Source: Melieria omissa (Eukaryota > Arthropoda > Insecta > Diptera > Ulidiidae). Taken from it: DNA of 64,000 nucleotides. This document shows, one piece after another, positions 1 to 11,075 of this stretch (the stretch's first letter is position 1; every line of letters starts with the position of its first letter). Made by a program: the position numbers and the translations under genes. The notes below the pieces were generated by a model that saw nothing but the letters and a program-made list of their open reading frames with translations, did not search any database and had not been told where the DNA came from. The stretch is from NCBI GenBank assembly GCA_963971225.1, contig OZ020268.1, positions 113,614,830 through 113,678,829 on the forward strand. The letters are read 5' to 3'.

Positions 1-752
1 TATAAATTACTTTTCAAGAATATTCAATATAAATTTTCAAGGATATAAAGGATTACAATTTTCAAAGGATCTTTTTCTTATAATTTTTTTACAAATAGAT
101 AAAAAATCAATTTTATTTAAATTATTGAGCCTTTCCAAATTCATTTGATATATGTGTGTATTCATTTGATCGTCATATTCTATACAGGTTAATTATTTTT
201 TTTTTTATTTTGTTACGAATATGACTTCCCTGAGTTCGTTTCGGATTGTGCTTCAAAATAAAACCACTTCAATTACTCAGCGCAAACGCAGTCGAAAACC
301 AACAATCGCTTTATTTACAAATTTACACTTGTTTGTCTTTACACTACTACTATTGCATGTTTCCCCTTTGCTAACTCAAATTTGACTCGACCCCCTGCGC
401 TGCCTTTTATACCTGTCGGGTTATTGCGCCGACTGTTCTAGTACATTCCAATTGGACAATGCTCGACCATTCTCGCACAGCCCATTACCGTCGCGAACCA
501 TCCTTGCCATATCGGAATTATAGCAAGTTTGCCGTCCCCCAAAGTGCGTGCCTAAAAGTATGCCTGTAAAAGAATTCATGCATAGCATAGCACAGAGTGC
601 CTCATCGTTACAATATTTTTTTTTATTCCCTTCAAAATTGTTAAGTCCTTTTAAAAAGACAAACGATGTAGAAATGAAAAACTGAGTACGCAGTATTACT
701 TTGTTTGGTCTCTAGTGTGAACTTTTTTTTTAAATTTTTGTCGCACGGTGTA
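1..752. mobile_element. Foldback/long-inverted-repeat element, copy a (left end outside window, split by a solo LTR)
   Basis: The sequence at 1-210 plus 613-752 aligns with the middle and right arm of the complete copy at 47956-48471. Shared landmarks are the TTTTCAAGGATATAAAGGAT core, AATAGATAAAAAATCAAT, the ACGCAGTATTACT/GGTCTCTAGT arm and the end GTCGCACGGTGTA. No coding capacity is seen, so this is a non-autonomous element. The left terminus lies beyond the window start. The copy is interrupted by the LTR at 211-612. The complete copy supplies the uninterrupted site, so the LTR is the younger insertion. Superfamily is unassigned; CACCGTGCGACA-type termini with long inverted arms are what is seen. 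Confidence 0.75.
211..612 (-). mobile_element. Solo LTR (Ty3/gypsy-like), copy 1
   Basis: Read on the minus strand it begins TGTAACGATGAGGC and ends TTCGTAACA, the usual TG...CA termini of an LTR. It matches the copies at 777-1174 and 7175-7455 along its length. No internal retroviral-type domain flanks it, so it is a solo LTR left by LTR-LTR recombination. Flanks are ATTT (left) and ATAT (right), a 4-bp target duplication with one mismatch. It lies inside foldback copy a. Assignment to the gypsy group rests on the ATAT-type target and LTR size and is inference. Confidence 0.7.
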
Positions 753-968
753 ATCAAACATTTTGGGTTAACATATTGAAACGATGAGGCACTCTGTGCT
801 GTGTATGAATGACTTCCAAGCATACTTGTAGGCATGGACTTTGAAGTACGGCCGGCATGCTATAATGTCAATATGGCAGGGATGATTCGCGGCCGCAATA
901 GGTTGTGTTAGAACGATCGAGATAGAAACTGGCATGTGCAAGAAACTTTGGCGCGATAAGAAAACTAG

Positions 969-975
969 TATAAAA
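969..975 (+). promoter_or_regulatory. TATA box of solo LTR copy 2
   Basis: TATAAAA lies about 190 bases into the LTR, followed about 25-30 bases later by a plausible start region (around 1000) and then an AATAAA signal at 1063-1068. This spacing is typical of a retrotransposon LTR promoter. Whether it still fires is unknown. Confidence 0.5.
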
Positions 976-1062
976 GCAGCAGTGTGCAGCGCAAGGAGTC
1001 GAGTCTGTGTTGAGCAAGCAAATTTGTAACAAGTGTAGATACAAGCGAAGTGTAAATCTGTA

Positions 1063-1068
1063 AATAAA
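1063..1068 (+). promoter_or_regulatory. Polyadenylation signal of solo LTR copy 2
   Basis: AATAAA lies about 110 bases before the LTR end and downstream of the TATA box, as expected at the R/U5 border. The homologous position is present in inverted orientation in copies 1 and 3. Confidence 0.5.
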
Positions 1069-1178
1069 GTGATTGTTAGTTTCTGACTGCGTTTTGCGCT
1101 GAATAATTGAAGTTGTTTTATTTTCAAACACAATTCAAACGAACATTGGAAAACGAACTGGGATTTTCGTAACAATAT

Positions 1179-2828
1179 AAAACGAATTAACAAGTCAGAA
1201 AGTTGTGATTCAGATGATTCTGGGAGATGGTTTTGAATATCTAAGGAAAATAGAGCGAGAAAATTGCCGCCTACAACAAAAATGCCTTTATTTAGTGTTA
1301 GTTGAACTGGAATTTGTATACGCAACTCTCTAACATTTCATCAAACAAACTTCGACGCTTGAAGTTACTTCCCAACAAACACTTAAACTCAACTGAAAAA
1401 CACCTTTTGATACCATAACTTGCGCCGAAATATCGCATACCTTAGCATTTAAATTCCAATTATTCCCTTAGAAATTAACTCACTTTGGCGCCAAAGTCAA
1501 ATAACCAACTTTAGTGTGTAACTTTCGAGTTTTGCGACATGCCACGGCATCGCCATGCCCCCGCCAGATAATTCCCCATCAAGTGCACGCGTCAAATTTC
1601 AAAGTTCTCCCCATGAAGTTGACATATTTGCGCTGAAGTTTTCGCTCGGCGCAGAGCGAAATGTGACTTTCGCAGCACACGAGAATTTTCGCCTTTCTCT
1701 CTCTTGGTTCGTTTTGACGCCTCAGCCCCAGAACGGTTGGCCCCCAGCGTCTCGTAGACGTATTCAAATTAAGCGTTTTATTATTTTTAAATTATGCTGA
1801 CTTACACAATGTTGTGTGTGCAACTTAATTAAAATATGTACGTATGTACCTTGAAAGTGCTGCAAAACAAGAAAACAAACGACCATAAAAAAGTTGTTGC
1901 AGAACTTCTTCTGTCCAATAAGAGGAACAACGCGCAGCAACGAAAAAAACGAAAATAGAAAAAACCAAACCAAGCCTCGAAAGAAATTGTGGAGGAAAAG
2001 TGTCGCTTTTCAGCTGGATTAATTATACCCAGAAGCCGCGGCGACAACCGGCTCCAGCTGGCAGCATCTCTGCGGCCTAATTAAAAGCTTACGAGCTGAC
2101 TGCCAGCAAATTACGGCGCACTTGTCGCTTGCCTCTTTGTAAGTTCGCTTTTTTATTCGGCAGCACGCGACGAGTCCTGCGTGTTTGCTGTGCGATTTCG
2201 AGGAAGCGCTGGCTTATTTCGCCGCACCTAGAGTCATGGAAAATTTGGCATGTGTGCGGCGATATCGGGCCGCGGCACGTTGACATTTGTTTTGATTAAC
2301 TTTTGTGCCATTCCCCGCTTGTCTCCGCTGCCGCTTCTCAGTGCGCCGCATGCAAGGACGCGTGCTGCAGGTGCTTTAAAGTTGGCGCAAATGTTTGTTT
2401 GCGCACGAAAAGTGAAATATGGGCACTTGTTGTGTGACTTATTTTGTGACTTGTTCTGTGACAAAGCCAACAATTTGTCTTGGCAGCACGGCTCAAGGAC
2501 AACTTGGCGGACCGCAACACCACCTGGCCGACTGGTTGTTTGTGTTGGCAAATGTCAACAAAGGCAAAACTTTTGAATGTCCACAAAACGAATGGAAATG
2601 CAAGCGAATTTGTAGATTTCTGAGCAGCAGCAAATGTCAAAAACCACCAACAGAAAACTTGATCATTTGGCACAAATCAAATATGACACAATACCAGGAA
2701 TATTGTAGTCCTACGCTTCCCACCAATGAATTATTAATACCGATACCAACTTTTGAAAATTGAAAAGGGTTTTGGCTTTTGTGATTGTTCACTAGTGACC
2801 TTTTTTGTGACCGCACAATATAAATAAG
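1179..2828. other. No recognisable gene; GC-richer patch at 2040-2600
   Basis: Both strands of 1555-1800 and 2230-2760 carry short open frames, but they overlap on opposite strands, have no recognisable domain and follow base composition. I see no transposon termini. It may be intronic or intergenic host DNA. Confidence 0.4.
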
Positions 2829-2931
2829 CGTGCAAAAGTATGCTCCGTGTTACAAAACATATTCTTTCTTTTCACATGTCAATCTAGTCGCACAAGTCTG
2901 CATAGGTAAAGTTAAGGGTATACTTTTAGGC
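2829..2931. repeat. AAAGTATGC inverted pair, site 1
   Basis: GCAAAAGTATGC on the left and GTATACTTTTAGGC on the right form an imperfect inverted pair about 100 bases apart. Similar pairs occur at 5399-5476 and 6462-6646, and the same core lies near the outer end of the solo LTRs. It could be a tiny MITE family or a recurrent protein-binding site. Confidence 0.4.
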
Positions 2932-5398
2932 TGTGATTTTGATCAAAATTATGTGATGAATTATTACTGCGCACAACTGCGCATAACTCATTTTCTTGAT
3001 TAGTCCGTGAATGCTATATTCCTTATATTTCTATAGAAAGGTAGCATACAAATAAGTTCATTAATAAAATAAATCTTATAAATTAAAAAACATAAAATCT
3101 TAAATAAGGGCCAATTTGACAGTATAAGAGTTACTCAGTTTCTAGTTTAAAAGCAAAATCTTAGTAATTTTTCATTCAAAACTTATAAAATTTAAACTCA
3201 TTTTAAATTTCCAACTCTGCACGGTTGAACTAACTTGAAACTGTTTACGAAAGTTCATTTATTTTGGAAAAATAAATATAATTCAATGAGGAAGATAAAA
3301 GATAAAGAAGAAGAAGAGAAGAAAGACGAAAAAGGTGCATGTTTTTAAATATCAAAGAAAACGTCTTGAAATTCAATGTTTTCCGACTTTGAGGTCCAAT
3401 ACTTTTTTATTAATTATGTAAAATATTCATATATTTAAATTTTATTAATTTAATTATTAAATTGCTTAAGGCTCTGACTTTTGTATTTATTATAAAACCA
3501 GCTGATATCACTGTCATTGCTGCGGAAAAGCACCACAAATCTCATTACGAATTCCATTGGGCTGTTAACACATTGAAGGCGATTGAAAATTACCAAAGCA
3601 TGCTTAAGCTTTTCGACAATTTATCACAAAGCGAAGCCAAAGTTGCATGCCAATGAGTCTTACAACTATCCCGCTTACTTATGCGAACACATATCTGCCC
3701 ACAATGAAAGTCAAATGTGTTAACGAAAACTTATACCAGAAAACCCCAGCTCACATGTGGTAAGCAAAAATTCCCAAAAGCGACAGTGCGAGAGTTCGAG
3801 AAGAAACAGTGAAATAAACTAAAGTGTGGAAATGGCATACAACAACACTAGATTAATCAAGCTTAATCCTGACACGCGTACATTTTGTTTTCCTCTGAAG
3901 TTCGGTTGCCTTTTGCCACCAAGTTGAGTGTTTGTGTTGGCGCTTTTGGTGCTGTTTCGCACTTCTAGTCGGTTTTTTTGCATTGGATGTGGTTTGTTAT
4001 GCTCTTTGTGTTTACCCCATGAATTTACACCGACACGAATGGAAGTGAGCGGCTCATAACAAGCGGCGCAAAGTGCTCGATAAGTGGGCAAAAACTTGAA
4101 CAAAATAATGATGGCGAAATCAATGCTTTTGGTATAATTGTGTTAATAAAAAAATTAAATAATACAAAAATTGGCTTCGAAATCACAACTTCTTAGGAAT
4201 TTATGTAATTATCAACTAATCGTAAAATGGATACATGAATAGCCAGACGCACATAGAAACGTACAGACACACAGTGCTTTAACTACATAAAAAATTTGGA
4301 CAAAAATAGAAGCAGTGCTTGAGATTTGCCGAGAGTTTGTGATCTGAGTAATTTTGGGCTACGAAATAATTGTTTTTGTTTGATTTCCGTAGAGCTTAAC
4401 ATGGAGATGGCACAGCTATGAAGAAACAAAGTAGTTCAGTTCATAACAGCGAGAAATATCATAGAAATTATTTTTCAAAATTAGACCTTCAGAGGGTGGA
4501 AAAAGGGTACTAAACGTAACTAAAAGTAGCAAAAACTATTTATAATTCGGAAATCAAGAAATCAAATTCGAACCACTCTTTTATTTTTGTCCATTCTTTA
4601 TATGTAAACGCAACACTGTGCGGCGTTGCAGTTACATGTTTTAGCTTTTCACGTTGTTATTCCTGACCGAACTACTTTGTGTATTTGCTGCTTTGATCCT
4701 GCCTTCTCCAGGATAAACAATGAGCTTTCGCGCATAATCGGAGTATAGCTTTGTTAACTCTTTCTTTGGAGAACAAAATAAAGGCAGATAAACTATGTTG
4801 CTGGCCTTGCCACCAGGTTGAAAAATGTTTATTTGAAAAAGTATATTTGCAGAATATTTTACAATACAGCAGAGCAGTGCGTAAATTAATATAATGAACA
4901 ACCATCTTGAGCTAATTTTTGTTTAGTTTTGGCAGCCCTTGCAAATTTTATCAGTTTTAAAACCTCGTATAGCATCAAGAAGAACAAAGTTCTGTTTAGA
5001 TGCGGACTACTTATAACATCGTTCTACAAAAATCAAAAAATTTCAAAATACATGAATTGGTATACTCGCAAAACTACTATACTATACTATAGATACAGAA
5101 AGTGTATAGAGAAGTAAAAATAAAAATAAGAATTCAATTGAAGATATCCATGACTGCCTGTTGGAAGCATCTTTCAATTGCCTTGAATTCTTTTAATTTT
5201 ATTGGGTAACGCGGTTTTGCTTTGCAATTTCATTTCACGAAAAAATAACAATATGTGTTGCTTATGCAGATTTTTATATGTTGTCTTCAATGACTATGAA
5301 AATTTAACTATGTAAAATAGGTCGGTTGATTGGTTGAAGGTTGCAGTGTTCTGGTTTTTCTATGTAATGATCGACTAAACATTGCTGCCTTTTCATAA
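2932..5398. other. AT-rich DNA without recognisable gene
   Basis: It contains a short purine (GAA-rich) tract at about 3297-3335. Small open frames on both strands have no recognisable family. No transposon ends or RNA genes are seen. Confidence 0.4.
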
Positions 5399-5476
5399 GC
5401 CTAAAAGTATGCATCAGCCAACGTTAAAGAAACTGATATGTGCGCTTTAGAGTGCACTTTTCATGGCATACTTTTG
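5399..5476. repeat. AAAGTATGC inverted pair, site 2
   Basis: GCCTAAAAGTATGC at 5399-5412 faces GGCATACTTTTGAA at the right end. The left 14-mer is identical to one inside solo LTR copies 1 and 3. Confidence 0.4.
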
Positions 5477-6461
5477 AACGCGCTTTTCAACAAACTCGCC
5501 ACCACTTTTCCAAATAAAAACTAACACCAACAATTCCATTCACCGCAGACTCTTGTTCGCATTGTAAGGACGTTGCCTACCGCAACGAGAAGCCATGACG
5601 ACCGCACACACACGCCATGCAATTGAAATCGGAAATGGCGGAAATTTCGTGTTCAGCGCTGAGCCGAACGTTTCGTTGTGTGCGGCGTCAGGCACTTAAA
5701 GGCACCGCCGCATCGACTGCACGCACAACACTGTCACGCCGCTGGGTTCTTCATGACTGCGCATTGGCTGCCTCAGTTTCGACAACCGGAAATGGCTTCC
5801 GCTCTAAGGCAACACACAGGGCAGTGTGTCGTCGCTGCCACTGCGCCACTTGCCGCAACGCTTTTTGCACGCGTCAGCACAATAACTACGCGTGTGGCTT
5901 GGCGTTTTTTCGTTTCTCACAAGCATGCAACTTTCAACTTTTCATGTTTGTTACATATTTCTTGCTGTTCGGTTCGTTCTTGCTTCGTTGTTAAATTGCA
6001 GCGCGGTTTGTGGCACAAAAATCGCACATTGCGTGCAGCAACTGCGGTTAGTTGCAATGCAGTGCGGCGTCTACTCACATAATCACAGCTTCTGGCCGAC
6101 TTCATTGCATTTTTATTAGTTTGAATGTGCCGCAGCCGCAGTCCGCGCGCCGCACTTCATAAATCAAACGCTGCACGCTGCGTGCCGCACAGGAAGTATT
6201 CGCTTCTTGTGTTCGCAGTGCTGCCGCTCGAGTCGACGTCGTTGTTCCGCTGTCGGTCGCGATTTGTGCAATTTTGAGCAACTATGAAATGCAAATTCCC
6301 ACTGAACGCACACAATGTTTGCAATGTTGAAATTTACAACTTTCGCGTACACTTAAAATTTTGTTTTAGCCTATGGTGGAATTTTTAACATTTATTTGCC
6401 ATAATTTGTTAAACAGTTTATAATTCAAATAAAAACTTAATTTCGCTTGAATTTGTAAAGC
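5477..6461. other. GC-rich island with overlapping open frames, no recognised gene
   Basis: From 5560 to 6350 composition rises and open frames of 62-134 residues appear on both strands. They are Cys/His/Ala-rich, overlap each other and match no family I know. I read them as composition effects. The patch could be a host regulatory or exon-flanking region. Confidence 0.35.
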
Positions 6462-6646
6462 GCCTGAAAGTATGTCAAGGAGAAAATTAATGACTGTTGA
6501 AAACTGAGCTTTCAACATGGAATTATGCGTTGAAGTATCTTTGGGTGTTGATGTAGTTTTGAAGGCAAAAAAACATTTGTGTAGAAAGATTTGGATTACG
6601 AGCTCTAAAATAGCTTAGTGAATTTTTGAAAGCATACTTTCAAGCT
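6462..6646. repeat. AAAGTATGC inverted pair, site 3
   Basis: CGCCTGAAAGTATG on the left and GCATACTTTCAAGC on the right are inverted about 170 bases apart. This is the most divergent of the three pairs. Confidence 0.35.
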
Positions 6647-7170
6647 GCCTTACAAATAGATAAATAGACTATTTTCAGCATTAGAATTGAATTTTAAATC
6701 AGCTGATTTCTTCACTAACTTGTAAAAATTCAGCCCCCTGAGGTGGTCTAAATTTACAGGTTGGTTTCGGTGAGTTGTGTCAACGGACCACGATCGGGGG
6801 TTTTCCAAATTTGTTGGCACTATTTACCAGGAACTGTGTGAGCTCTTTTGATGCCCAAGACGTCTGGTCGTGTGATCTAGTTGGTGGACAGTCCGAAAGT
6901 TGGTGAACAACAGTGAAGTGAATGAACGTGGCATAATTTAAGTGAAAGAAGCTCTGTCATAGCTTCGGCATGATGTAAAAACTTGAACTTTGTTATAAAA
7001 GGAGTTTGTAGAAACATTTTGTAGCAGTCAGAATCCGGCAACAGATAATTATGACAAGCGTTTAAAGTAAAATTGATATGTATGTTTCTTGATATTAAGA
7101 TACCAAATCGTTCATCTGAATCTTTTGTGGACATACAATTACATACAAATAAAAAAAACCAGTAAAGAAA
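6647..7170. other. Unannotated sequence
   Basis: No gene, RNA or transposon terminus is recognised. A single 85-residue minus-strand open frame has no recognisable motif. Confidence 0.35.
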
Positions 7171-7174
7171 ATAC

Positions 7175-7455
7175 TGTTACGAAAATGACTTATCTAAGTT
7201 CGTTTTAGATTGTGCTTGAAAATAAAACCACTTCAATTACTCAGCGCAAAACGCAGTCAGAAACCAACAATCACTTTATTTACAAATTTACACTTGTTTG
7301 TCTTGCACATACCAGTTGGACTCTCTATCTCGATTGTTCTAGCACAGCCCATCACCTTCGCAATGGCCAACCGGCCGTACTCCAAAGTGCATGCCTAAAA
7401 GTATGCCTGGAAAAGCATTCATGCATAGCACAGCACAGAGTGCCTCATCGTTACA
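7175..7455 (-). mobile_element. Solo LTR (Ty3/gypsy-like), copy 3, internally deleted
   Basis: It has the same termini and orientation as copy 1: on plus it reads TGTTACGAAAATGACTTA to CCTCATCGTTACA. It is about 120 bases shorter than copy 1 because of an internal deletion near the middle. Flanks are ATAC (7171-7174) and ATAT (7456-7459), again a near-perfect ATAT-type target duplication. Confidence 0.72.
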
Positions 7456-7459
7456 ATAT

Positions 7460-8205
7460 TAAAAAATTAAAAATAAAACTAAATAATCAACAACACTTTA
7501 AGCACAAAATTATCTACACCAGCATATAAAGAAAACATAAAGTACCTGTAAATTTACACAAACAACAGCAAATCGAATCAATTGTAACACCCACTCTTCA
7601 TACATGACTTCCACGCCAACGCACGTCACCCACTGCCATGTGTGTATGCCGCCAGTTACACGTGTCCTCGTGAGATAAAAAACCTAATGCAATGTAAAAA
7701 ATAGCAGAATGTCATATCTGACGAAAACGTAATAGAAGCTCTTCTACCTCTGTCAGCCAACCAGTCGGCCCCACCTCCGACACGCGCTTTATTAAATCTC
7801 GCGCTTAGACAGCACATTTAATTTCGTATTCTTCGCATTTGCTTTGCTGCTATAACTGCTTCCGTTTGTGCATTGTCTGACTGCGTGCGCGTTGGCGTGG
7901 TGTGTGTTGGTGAAATGAAAATTTGCTATCCTGATGGAATATTGTCAAAACGTGCATAATCGCGACGCGTACAAATAGCTGCGCGCAAATCATTCGCTAT
8001 ACATTTCCGCATTTTCTTTTTAGCATCTCGCACTTTCATTCACTTATTTTTAGCGTAAATATTTTTCCATGCATAGCAAATGAACAGGTTTGGATGTGGT
8101 CTCCCTGCAGCAACTCAAACTAGCTCCAAGGTTATTTAAGAAGTCGAAATTATTTCGATGAGTTTTGTCTTTGTCTTTGGCTTTATTGAAATTTTATCGA
8201 AATTA
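7460..8205. other. Unannotated sequence between solo LTR and repeat element A
   Basis: No open frame of note, no transposon ends and no RNA gene are recognised. Confidence 0.35.
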
Positions 8206-8211
8206 TAGATA

Positions 8212-9260
8212 TACTAGCTGGGCCCCGCGGCTTCGCACGCAAGCTCTCTTCTTTCACCCGATAAAAAGCTTGAACGCATTGTTGCCCCGTCAGATTTTGA
8301 TTTAAAAAAAACATATGTCTATTATCTTTGATGTCAAGTGGTTCTAAAAACTGTGAAGTCAAAAGGCCCTTTAAATCATGAGTTTTCACATTTACTCTAA
8401 ACAAATTCGTGGTTAGTTTACCACGGTAGATTTTGATTTTCAAAAATATGAAAAGCACATTTTAATTATTTCCCGATTGAAGTGCTTTTTGTCTAAGTTT
8501 GAAGTCAAAAGGACCAATAAATCGTGTTTCTCCATACAAACCCAAACCCATTGTTTATCTCGTAAAATTTTGATTTTCAAAAAAGTGAAAAACACGTGTC
8601 AAATTATTTCTCACTTAGAGTACTTTCACAAAGTTTGATGTCAGTGGCCCCATTAATTCATGTTTTTTTACAGTTTCGCCATACAAACTTTTAACCGGTC
8701 GTTGACCCCATCCGATTTTAATATTCGAAAAAAATCAAAAACACGTATCGGGTTATTTTACATTTTGAAGTGCTTTCACCAAGTTTGAAGTCAAAAGGCT
8801 CAGAAAAACAAAAGTTTCATGGAGAAATACTTTTAACCCGTCGCTGATCCGGTTAGATTTAGATTTTGAAAATAATAAGAAACGCGTGTAAATTTTTTTT
8901 TTAATCAAGTATTTTTACAATTTTTGAAGTCAATAGGCCTATCGGTTCATGTTTTTTTCGAATCTACCCTTAAACAAATCTTAACCCAATAATGGGTTAA
9001 ATTTTGATTTTCGAAAAATTATAAAACACGTGTCGAATTATTTTTTGTTTAGAGTATTTTCAGGAAGTTCGAAATTTCATGTTTTGCCCCTTTACACCCC
9101 GAATTTCGAAAAATCCCGTCTTAGCGGAGGTTAATTTTTCAAGATGTATCTACAGTTCAAATTTCATGTTTGTATCTTCAGCGGCTTGGGCTGAGCGATG
9201 ATGAATCAATCAATCAATCAGTCAGTCAGTTGGGGCAAACAATCTATGTATATAAAAATG
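8212..9260 (+). mobile_element. Interspersed repeat element A with about 140-150-bp internal tandem units
   Basis: It opens with ACTAGCTGGGCCCCGCGGC, a motif I associate with abundant unclassified insect repeats, and ends around a run of ATCAATCA/GTCAGTCA tetramers. Inside, a phrase close to GAAGTCAAAAGG recurs at about 8355, 8501, 8637, 8788 and 8926. Each copy is followed by a cATGttttt phrase and a GATTTTGATTTTCAAAAA phrase, so the body is a degenerate tandem array. An inverted, partial copy lies at 10649-11075. No coding sequence is apparent. Class is not determined. Confidence 0.6.
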
Positions 9261-10337
9261 GAGGCGGTACCACGCCCTCTTGTCCAATGCTCACAACTTT
9301 CTTCTAGTCGAATTGTGCTACTAAGTGGAAAGTTCGTACCAAGTTTCACTGATGTGTGTGTACTGCATAACTGTTGGATCATAAAAAATGTGCCACGCCA
9401 CTTGACCAACGCCGATCAAATCTCATTAGTAGAATGACACATCTATGAAACGACGGTACACCAAATTTAAATGCTGTGCGGCTTAAAACTCCGAAGTTAT
9501 TCCATTTAAAAGATTTCAGTTGTATGGGCGATGCCACACCCCCTTGTTCAATACCAACCCCATTCCCTCTATCGAAAGATAGGATTCAATGGTAGGTTCA
9601 TACCAAGTTTCATTGATGTACGACTTACAGTTCTGCTGCATAAAAGATTTGCCACGCCCTTTGTTCAACGCCCATAAAATTTTAACAGTAGAATAACACA
9701 TCTATGAGGAGACGGTACACTAAATTTCAATGCTGTGCGACTTACAATTCCGAAGCTATTCCATTTAAAAGAAATGAGTTGTATGGGCGGTGCCACGCCC
9801 CTTGTTAAATACCAACCCCATTCCCTCTATCGAAAGATTTGATTCAATGGTAGGTTCATACCAAGTTTCATTGATGTACGACTTACAGTTCTGCTGCATA
9901 AAAAATGTGCCACGCCACTTGTCCAACGCCCATAAAATTTTAACAGTAGAATAACACATCTATGAGGAGACGGTACACTAAACTTCAATGCTGTGCGACT
10001 TACAACTCCGAAGCTATTCCATTTAAAAGATTTGAGTGGTATGGGCGGTGCCACACCCCTTTGTTCAATACCCACCTTATTCCCTCTACTGATGGACATG
10101 ATTAAATACTAAGTTTGTACCAAATTGAATTGATGTGTGACTTATGGTTCCAAAGTTATTGTCTAAAAATGTATCCTTGTGGTGCCACGCCCCGTTTTCC
10201 CGACTTTTCTTTTTTTTAGAAACCTTCACGTAACAATTTCAAACAAACCCGCCGAAGTAAGTATCCAAGTTGGTCCAGTCGTTTTCAAGTTATAAGCAGT
10301 CGAACGGACCACGTTTCATTTTTATATATATAGATAT
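9261..10337 (+). mobile_element. Interspersed repeat element B, tandem units of about 258 bp
   Basis: The phrase TGTATGGGCGGTGCCACGCC recurs at about 9520, 9780 and 10037, each time followed by ATACCAAGTTTCATTGATGT and TAACAGTAGAATAACACATC phrases, giving about three and a half units of roughly 258 bp. It ends in a TTTTTATATATATAGATAT terminus. Short open frames on the minus strand repeat with the unit and are not convincing coding sequence. It may form one composite element with 8212-9260, since the outer ends both contain TAGATAT. Confidence 0.55.
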
Positions 10338-10559
10338 CTGTCTCTGTAATTTATATTTATCTATATATCTATAAAAAAAATTGTGAAAATGTGTTTTGGA
10401 AATATTGGAATTTGTTTCAGTTACGAACAAATTTCTGTTTTTTTAATGTTTTTGTTTTTCTAAAATAAGGCAGTTTAGTCGTTTTTAAGTCAATGTGAGG
10501 TCTTTACGTTTCATTGTTGGTAATGAAAAAAGTTTATATTAAATTGAAAGGTTTATTGA

Positions 10560-10712
10560 CAAAGGTTTATTTTTTAAATGTATAGTCCTTACGGATCAAA
10601 TTTCATGCTTGTAGCTTTAGCTGATAAATTAGCATCGCCCAGCCCAGCCAGCTAAAGCTACAAGCATGAAAATTTATACGTAAGGACTATACATTTAAAA
10701 AATAAACCTTTG
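10560..10712. repeat. 64-bp hairpin (61/64 paired) from tail-to-tail copies of element A
   Basis: The left arm at 10560-10623 is the reverse complement of the right arm at 10649-10712 with three mismatches and a 25-base loop. Each arm matches the 3' tail of element A (compare 9120-9190), so the palindrome arises where two A copies meet tail to tail. Confidence 0.75.
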
Positions 10713-11075
10713 CTAAGAAGGGGTTCTCAATATCCGGGGTCTAAAAGGCCCTGAGATCTAAGGGCTAAGGTGTTATATGAAGAAACATGATTTGATTGGT
10801 ACATTGATTTCGAACTTGGTGAAAATACTTTAAATGAGAAATAATTTGACACAAGTTTTTAATTTTTTCGAATATCAAAATTTGACAGAGTCAACATTAG
10901 GTTAAAATTTATATAGAGAAACATGATTTAATGGGGTTTTGACTCCAAATTTGATAAAACCACGAAAAAGAAGAATTATTCGACACGTGTTTTTAATTTT
11001 TTCAAAACAACAATCTGACGGCGTTAACTAAGGGTTAAAAGTTTGTATAGAGAAATATGATATTCTTAAAAATTC
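10649..11075 (-). mobile_element. Inverted partial copy of element A
   Basis: Read on minus it repeats the element A tail and then two or more of its internal units, including the catgttt... and GATTTTGATATTCGAAAAA-type phrases. It is truncated where the (AAAAT)n tract begins. Confidence 0.6.

Larger units (their letters stand above)
777..1174 (+). mobile_element. Solo LTR (Ty3/gypsy-like), copy 2, exact ATAT target duplication
   Basis: It starts TGAAACGATGAGG, ends TTTTCGTAACA, and is flanked by ATAT at 773-776 and 1175-1178. It is the best-preserved copy. A TATA box sits at 969-975 and a polyadenylation signal at 1063-1068, giving a readable U3-R-U5 order in the plus direction. It is homologous in inverse orientation to copies 1 and 3. 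No gag/pol sequence adjoins it, so it is a solo LTR. Open frames of 185 and 87 residues on the opposite strand are incidental. Confidence 0.78.

Noticed and set aside
5617..6119. Overlapping Cys/His-rich frames resembling a small secreted or zinc-binding protein
   Set aside because: Cys and His are spread without a pattern, and frames in three registers are open at once, as expected from GC-rich composition.
9516..10099. Repeated minus-strand frames that look like paralogous small proteins
   Set aside because: They recur because the DNA is a 258-bp tandem array; frames shift between units and the conserved unit is the DNA word, not the protein.
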